DNA from: Actinoplanes sp. DH11
GTDB taxonomy: Bacteria; Actinomycetota; Actinomycetes; Mycobacteriales; Micromonosporaceae
Length of the DNA: 64,000 nt
Assembly: GCF_020873875.1 (NCBI RefSeq)
Contig: NZ_JAHWGU010000006.1
Location: forward strand, 124,001-188,000
Reading direction: 5' to 3'
Made by a program: the position numbers and the translations under genes. This document shows, piece by piece, positions 59,836 through 64,000 of this stretch. The number at the start of each line of letters is the position of its first letter. Positions within the stretch are counted from its first letter, which is position 1. A model generated the notes under the pieces. The model had not been told where the DNA came from, did not search any database, and saw only the letters and a list, made by a program, of their open reading frames with translations.

Positions 59836-59896
59836 CACGAGCACGCACGGTAGCCGACGCGACCCGCGCCGACCCTGTCAGGTGGCACCCGGGGCA

Positions 59897-59993
59897 GGCG
59901 CGTGACGGGCAGTGGCGGGCTGCGGGGGAGGCGCGTGAGGGGCAGCGGCGGGCGGCCGGAGGAGGCGCGTGATGGGCAGCGGCGGGCGGTCGG
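59897..59993. repeat. 33-34-bp tandem repeat, three units
   Basis: Units start GGCGCGTGA at 59897, 59930 and 59964 and include GGGCAGCGGCGGGC. It sits between the divergent lipoprotein and esterase genes. Confidence 0.85.
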
Positions 59994-60045
59994 ACAGTCG
60001 ATTGACGGATGGCACGGTTGCGCCGGGCCGCGAGGATCACACGGT

Positions 60046-60966
60046 ATGACTCCGCGCTATCGACAGCACCTGACCAGTGCCGGCGACGTCGGGATCCGCC
60101 CGGGGCGGGCGCCGGACGTCACCGTCGACGACCTCACCGTCCCGGGCGGCACCCGCGTCCGGGTGACCCGCCCGGCCGATGCCGGCGGCAGGCTGCCGGT
60201 GGTGCTGTTCACGCACGGCGCCGGCTGGATCTTCGGTGACGACGCCGGCTACGACCGGCTGATGCGGGAGCTCGCCGTGCGCGCCCGGGCGGCCGCCGTC
60301 TTCGTGGACTACCGGCATTCGCCGGAGAACCGGTTCTCGGCGGCGGTGCGGGAGTGCCGCGGCGCCCTCGACTGGGTGGTCGCGAACGCGGGCGGGCTCG
60401 ACCTGGACCGGGGCCGGATCGCGGTGGCCGGTGACTCGGCGGGCGCGGCCCTCACGGTCGCGGTCACGGTGCCGGCGAAGAGACTGGTGACGGCCCAGGT
60501 GCTGCTCTATCCGATGATCAGCAGCACGTACGCGGGCTCGTCCGCCTTCGACACGGTCTCCTACCACCGCCGGGCCACCGAGCACTGGATCAGGCGGCAG
60601 TCCGGCATCTGGTCGGTGCCGGCCCGGCAGTCGCCCGCCCCGATCGCCGAGGCCGCCCCGATCGCCGAGGCCGCTCCGGTCGCCGGGACGGCCCCGGCCT
60701 CCGAGGTGGTCCGGCCGGACGCCGACGGCCGGTTCCGCGGCCTGCCGCCGGCGCTGGTCGTGGTGGCCGAGGCGGACGTGTTGCGGGAGCAGGGAGAGGG
60801 GTACGCGGCGGACCTGCGGGCGGCCGGCGTCCCGGTGCGCACGGTGCGCCACGAGGGTGTGATCCACGACTTCGTGATGGTGGACGCGCTGGGCGACATG
60901 GAAGCGGCCAGGACGGCCACCGAGCAGGCGGGACGATATCTGTACGACGTGCTCCACGGAAACTGA
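60046..60966 (+). CDS. Alpha/beta hydrolase (HSL/acetyl-esterase type)
   Basis: 306 residues from ATG at 60046 with GAGGA upstream. An alpha/beta-hydrolase fold of the hormone-sensitive-lipase branch: oxyanion HGAGW (HGGGW variant) in VVLFTHGAGWIFGDDAGYD, nucleophile Ser131 in AVAGDSAGAALTVAV, acid Asp in [13 protein letters not shown] and His in HEGVIHDFVMVDAL. An insert of Ala/Pro/Glu repeats (APIAEAAPIAEAAPVAG, about 198-215) lies between the Ser and Asp. It hydrolyses a small carboxylester. The next gene starts 30 bp downstream and may be cotranscribed. Confidence 0.9.
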   Translation: MTPRYRQHLTSAGDVGIRPGRAPDVTVDDLTVPGGTRVRVTRPADAGGRLPVVLFTHGAGWIFGDDAGYDRLMRELAVRARAAAVFVDYRHSPENRFSAAVRECRGALDWVVANAGGLDLDRGRIAVAGDSAGAALTVAVTVPAKRLVTAQVLLYPMISSTYAGSSAFDTVSYHRRATEHWIRRQSGIWSVPARQSPAPIAEAAPIAEAAPVAGTAPASEVVRPDADGRFRGLPPALVVVAEADVLREQGEGYAADLRAAGVPVRTVRHEGVIHDFVMVDALGDMEAARTATEQAGRYLYDVLHGN

Positions 60967-60995
60967 GGAGCGGAACCGGCCGGTCCTGAGGCAGA

Positions 60996-61946
60996 GTGTC
61001 AGGGGTGACTACGCTTTCCGGTCCTGACACGAAGGCCCCGGCCGAACTCCGGCGGTGGCTGCCGGCCTTCCTGGCACTCGCCGTGATCTGGGGTACCAGC
61101 TTCCTGCTCATCAAGGTCGGGGTGCGGGAACTGCATCCGATCTGGCTCACCTTCGGCCGGGTCGCCGCCGGTGCGCTGACGCTGCTCGTGGTGCTCGCCG
61201 TGACCCGCGACCGATTGCCGCGCGACGCCCGGTTGTGGGGCCATCTCGTGGTGATCGCGCTGGTCGGGGTGGTGCTGCCGTTCACCCTGTTCGGGTACGG
61301 CGAGCAGCGGGTCTCGTCGGTGCTGGCCGGCATCTGGAACGCCGCGACGCCGCTCGTCGCGCTGCCCCTGGCGGTGCTGGTGTTCCGGGCCGAGCGGATG
61401 ACGGTCAACCGGGCCGCCGGCATCGGGCTGGGCTTCGCCGGGGTGATGGTGGTGCTCGGGGTGTGGCGCGGTGTCGGCGGTTCCCAGCTGACCGGGCAGC
61501 TCCTGTGCTTCGCCGCGGCGATGTGTTACGCCGTCGCCATCCCGTACCAGAAGAGGTTCGTCGCCGGTCGCACCGGCAGCGGCGTCTCCCTCGCCGCCGC
61601 TCAGCTGCTCGTCGCTCTCGCTCAGCTCGCCGTGGCGGCGCCGCTGCTCGCGGGTGCGCCGCCGAACCCGGCCGGTCTGTCCACGCAGGTGATCCTCAGT
61701 GTGCTGGCGCTGGGTGCGCTGGGGACCGGGCTGGCGTTCGTGCTGAACTTCCACGTGATCCGGGTGGCCGGGGTGACCGCGTCCAGTTCGGTCACCTATC
61801 TGATGCCGGTGGTCGCGACGGTGGTCGGCGTGACGATCCTGCGCGAGGAACTGCACTGGAACCAGCCGGTGGGTGCGCTCGTCGTGCTGCTCGGCGTCGC
61901 GGTCTCCCAGGGCCTGCTGACCCGCCGCCGCGCGATCACCGGGTGA
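60996..61946 (+). CDS. EamA/DMT-family transporter
   Basis: 316 residues, GTG at 60996 (GAGG about 5 bp upstream) or GTG at 61005. Ten membrane helices in two EamA repeats: AFLALAVIWGTSFLLIKVG opens the first, LLCFAAAMCYAVAIPYQKRF the second, and SSSVTYLMPVVATVVGVTIL with LREELHWNQPVGALVVLLG closes it. Drug/metabolite exporters of this family move amino acids, nucleosides or drugs out of the cell. It ends at a clear hairpin. Confidence 0.92.
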   Translation: MSGVTTLSGPDTKAPAELRRWLPAFLALAVIWGTSFLLIKVGVRELHPIWLTFGRVAAGALTLLVVLAVTRDRLPRDARLWGHLVVIALVGVVLPFTLFGYGEQRVSSVLAGIWNAATPLVALPLAVLVFRAERMTVNRAAGIGLGFAGVMVVLGVWRGVGGSQLTGQLLCFAAAMCYAVAIPYQKRFVAGRTGSGVSLAAAQLLVALAQLAVAAPLLAGAPPNPAGLSTQVILSVLALGALGTGLAFVLNFHVIRVAGVTASSSVTYLMPVVATVVGVTILREELHWNQPVGALVVLLGVAVSQGLLTRRRAITG

Positions 61947-61951
61947 CGTGC

Positions 61952-61980
61952 GAAGGGCCCCCCACGCGGGAGGGCCCTTC
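61952..61980. terminator. Bidirectional hairpin
   Basis: GAAGGGCCC (61952-61960) pairs with GGGCCCTTC (61972-61980), loop 11 nt, five bases after the EamA stop and just past the convergent surface-protein stop. Confidence 0.8.
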
Positions 61981-62002
61981 CACTACTTCCTCTTGGTACG
62001 GG

Positions 62003-64000
62003 CTACTTCTTCTTGGTGAGGGTGAGGGTGAGCGTGATCGGGACGCTGACCTTCTGGCCCGCGGTGTCCTCGAACGTGACGGTCGCGGACACCTCCAGCG
62101 TGCCGGCCCTGGCCAGCGCCTTGCTCGACTCCGCCGTGGGCGTGACGGCCAGCGTGACGCCGCCCGCCTTGCTCACGGTCCGGCTGACGTAGGCCACCTG
62201 GTCGCTGTCGAGGGCGACCTTGCCGGCCACGTTCACCGCGGCCGTGACGGTCGCGGTGCCCGCCGTGGCGTTGGTCTCCACCTTGCCGACCGTGAGCACG
62301 GGCAGCGGCAGAACCGAGACGGTCAGCTTCTCCGACAGCCGGGTGTTGCCCGCCGAGTCGGTGACCAGGCCCTGGAGCGCGACCTTCTTGCCGGCGTGCG
62401 CGGCGGCCGGCTTCCAGGCGAAGGCGTACGGCGACGCGCTGCTCGTCTCCACCGCGGCACCGTCGACCAGCAGGGTGACCGAGGTGACCCCGAAGTCGTC
62501 GGCGGCCCGGATCAGCGGCCGTACCGTCCGGCCGACCGTGACCTGCTGGTCGCGGCCGGGCGAGGCGACCACGGCCGTCGGCTTGGCGTCGGTGACCTGG
62601 CCGGCGCCGGTCGGCACCGACTTCGGGGCCGACTTGAGTGGCTTCTCCAGGACGACCGAGCCGCCGGCGGAGACCGGGCCGGTGAGGTAGCTGCCGGACA
62701 CCGTGACCGGGGCGTCGGTGCGGGCCGTGGTGCCGGCCGCGTCGGTGTTGACCACGCCGCCGAGGACGTTGCCGGTGACCTTGACGGGGCCGGAGTCGGC
62801 GAGCGCGAGACCGGAGATCCGGCTGCCGGTGACGTACCCGTCGGTGCCGCCGGTGAACTTCACCCCGGTGCCGGGGCCGTCCACGACGGTGCCGGCGACG
62901 TACCCGTGGTAGCGGATGCCGCTGCGGACCAGGTTCTCCGGTGCGCCGTCGCGGCCGCGGGTGCCGTCGAACAGGATGCCGCCGGACTGGAAGCCCTTGA
63001 CCAGGGTGCCCGTCACGGTCAGTTCGCTCTCCACGGTGCCGGTACCCGTACCCTGGATGATCCCGGTCTTGACGATGCCCCAGCCGTGCGGATGCGCGGT
63101 GGTCTCGGCCGCGGTCGTGGCCGTGCGCAGCGGGCCGACGACGCTGTTCGCGACGCGGCCGGCGGCGCCGAAGTACGCGATGCCGGCCTCCACCCAGGTG
63201 TCGCCGGAGGTGACGGTGACGCCGGAGATGTCGACGAACATCTCGTTGGTGTCGGTCGAGCCGAGCGACTGGCGGGACACGGTGATCACGTTGCCGCCGC
63301 CGTCCCGCAGGTAGGGCTGGGTGCCGGCGAGGTCACCGAGCGACGGGGCCGGCTTGATGGTGACCTTGTCGGCGCCGGTGCCCTTGATGGTGAGCGGCTT
63401 GGTGATGGTCAGGCCGTTCTTCGCGCCGGACTGCACCGGGTTGGAGTTGTGGTTCAACGGTGTCGACGACTCCTCGTAGACGCCGTCCTGCACCAGGATG
63501 GTGTCCCACGGTGCTGCCGCTTCGACGGCCGCCTGGATCGAGGTGAACGGGGCGTTCGGGGCCTGCTTGCGGTCGTCGTCGACGGTCCAGACGTTGCCGG
63601 GGGTGGCGTCGTCCTTCTCCAGGGGCGCGCCGGTGGCGTACCCGCCGTGCCCGGCGCCGTCCGCCTTGGCGACGCCGTCCGACTGGACCTGCGCGCCGTA
63701 CGCACTCTCCTGGAACCGCACGTCCGCCATCTGGATCGAACCGGACTTCGGCAGGCCGCCCTCGCCGAAGCGGAACTCCACCGAGGCCAGCGAGCTGATG
63801 TTGACGCCCTGCGCGGCGAACTCGTTCAGCGGCACCCGGATCTGGTCCAGGACGATGTGCGTGTTCGGGGTGTTCGTGCCTGTCGACATGTGCAGGGCGT
63901 TGCCCCAGCGCGGGTCGCCGGCCTCGACGACGCCCTCCCGGTTGTTCGTGTCGCGCAGGGCGATCACGAAGTTCTGGGTGGTCGACGCCGGGTCGTAGGA
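62003..64000 (-). CDS. Large secreted beta-helix/adhesin-like protein, C-terminal part
   Basis: The frame is open to the right edge, so the N-terminus with its export signal is missing; 665 residues are visible. First, a beta-sandwich-like segment (RVPLNEFAAQGVNISSLASV, EFRFGEGGLPKSGSIQMADV). Then a right-handed parallel beta-helix: FTSIQAAVEAAAPWDTILVQ marks the pectate-lyase-like start and repeated coil strands follow (GIAYFGAAGRVANSVVG, GIRYHGYVAGTVVDGPGTG). Two or three Ig-like domains close the protein (PGRDQQVTVGRTVRPLIRA; VTLLVDGAAVETS), ending in TLTLTKKK. Glycan binding or cleavage is likely, but no lyase or hydrolase residue can be assigned. It is cell-surface or secreted. Confidence 0.85.
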   Translation of the reverse strand, partial: SYDPASTTQNFVIALRDTNNREGVVEAGDPRWGNALHMSTGTNTPNTHIVLDQIRVPLNEFAAQGVNISSLASVEFRFGEGGLPKSGSIQMADVRFQESAYGAQVQSDGVAKADGAGHGGYATGAPLEKDDATPGNVWTVDDDRKQAPNAPFTSIQAAVEAAAPWDTILVQDGVYEESSTPLNHNSNPVQSGAKNGLTITKPLTIKGTGADKVTIKPAPSLGDLAGTQPYLRDGGGNVITVSRQSLGSTDTNEMFVDISGVTVTSGDTWVEAGIAYFGAAGRVANSVVGPLRTATTAAETTAHPHGWGIVKTGIIQGTGTGTVESELTVTGTLVKGFQSGGILFDGTRGRDGAPENLVRSGIRYHGYVAGTVVDGPGTGVKFTGGTDGYVTGSRISGLALADSGPVKVTGNVLGGVVNTDAAGTTARTDAPVTVSGSYLTGPVSAGGSVVLEKPLKSAPKSVPTGAGQVTDAKPTAVVASPGRDQQVTVGRTVRPLIRAADDFGVTSVTLLVDGAAVETSSASPYAFAWKPAAAHAGKKVALQGLVTDSAGNTRLSEKLTVSVLPLPVLTVGKVETNATAGTATVTAAVNVAGKVALDSDQVAYVSRTVSKAGGVTLAVTPTAESSKALARAGTLEVSATVTFEDTAGQKVSVPITLTLTLTKKK

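Overview
The window is chromosomal DNA of a very GC-rich actinomycete, with G or C at almost every third codon position and GTG or TTG starts in several genes. The mix points to the Micromonosporaceae, most likely Actinoplanes or a close relative: two methyl-accepting chemotaxis proteins behind FliA-like promoters (as in motile-spored actinomycetes), a cellulase with a cellulose-binding module and a CebR/CelR-type box, a myo-inositol catabolic operon, a DivIVA-like protein and many two-component systems. The genus call is inference.

Layout. 0-11 kb: end of an SDR epimerase, a broken GH3 beta-glucosidase fragment, chemoreceptor 1, a hemolysin III-type membrane protein, an orphan 1,149-residue acyl-AMP ligase/carrier/condensation-superfamily protein, a GH5-FN3-CBM2 cellulase and L-rhamnose isomerase. 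11-20 kb: a head-to-head histidine kinase and response regulator, an Nramp transporter facing a manganese catalase, a small membrane protein coupled to a zinc dehydrogenase, an ArsR-like regulator, and an ECF sigma factor overlapping a membrane-anchored partner. 20.6-33.7 kb: thymidine kinase, then a ten-gene inositol operon on the minus strand (iolC, aldolase, iolD, mmsA, iolE, ABC importer SBP/permease/ATPase, Gfo/Idh dehydrogenase, TIM-barrel isomerase), divergent from its probable LacI-family regulator with an operator lying between -35 and -10. iolB is absent.

33.8-50.9 kb: a solitary ctaD, a serine hydrolase lipoprotein, an MFS_3 exporter, a ChaB-like protein, a GAF-PP2C phosphatase, a secreted metallophosphoesterase, a membrane GGDEF-EAL protein, a HAD phosphatase, chemoreceptor 2 and a PhoX-like protein. 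50.9-64 kb: gene remnants, a TetR/FAD-monooxygenase pair, a PAS-GAF kinase followed by a NarL-type regulator/kinase pair, DivIVA, a 3-hydroxyisobutyryl-CoA hydrolase-like enzyme, a GNAT enzyme, a lipoprotein, an esterase, an EamA transporter and the C-terminal part of a large beta-helix surface protein.

The most unusual structure lies between genes. Four copies of a roughly 180-bp element (near 20.3, 37.4, 46.1 and 47.3 kb) each contain a 75-bp palindrome with 27-bp arms around a 21-nt core. The core points one way in two copies and the opposite way in the other two, while the outer flanks keep one orientation, as expected if the palindrome flips in place. In addition, about ten intergenic gaps carry their own unrelated short tandem repeats. 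I saw no tRNA, rRNA, CRISPR array, transposase or phage gene.
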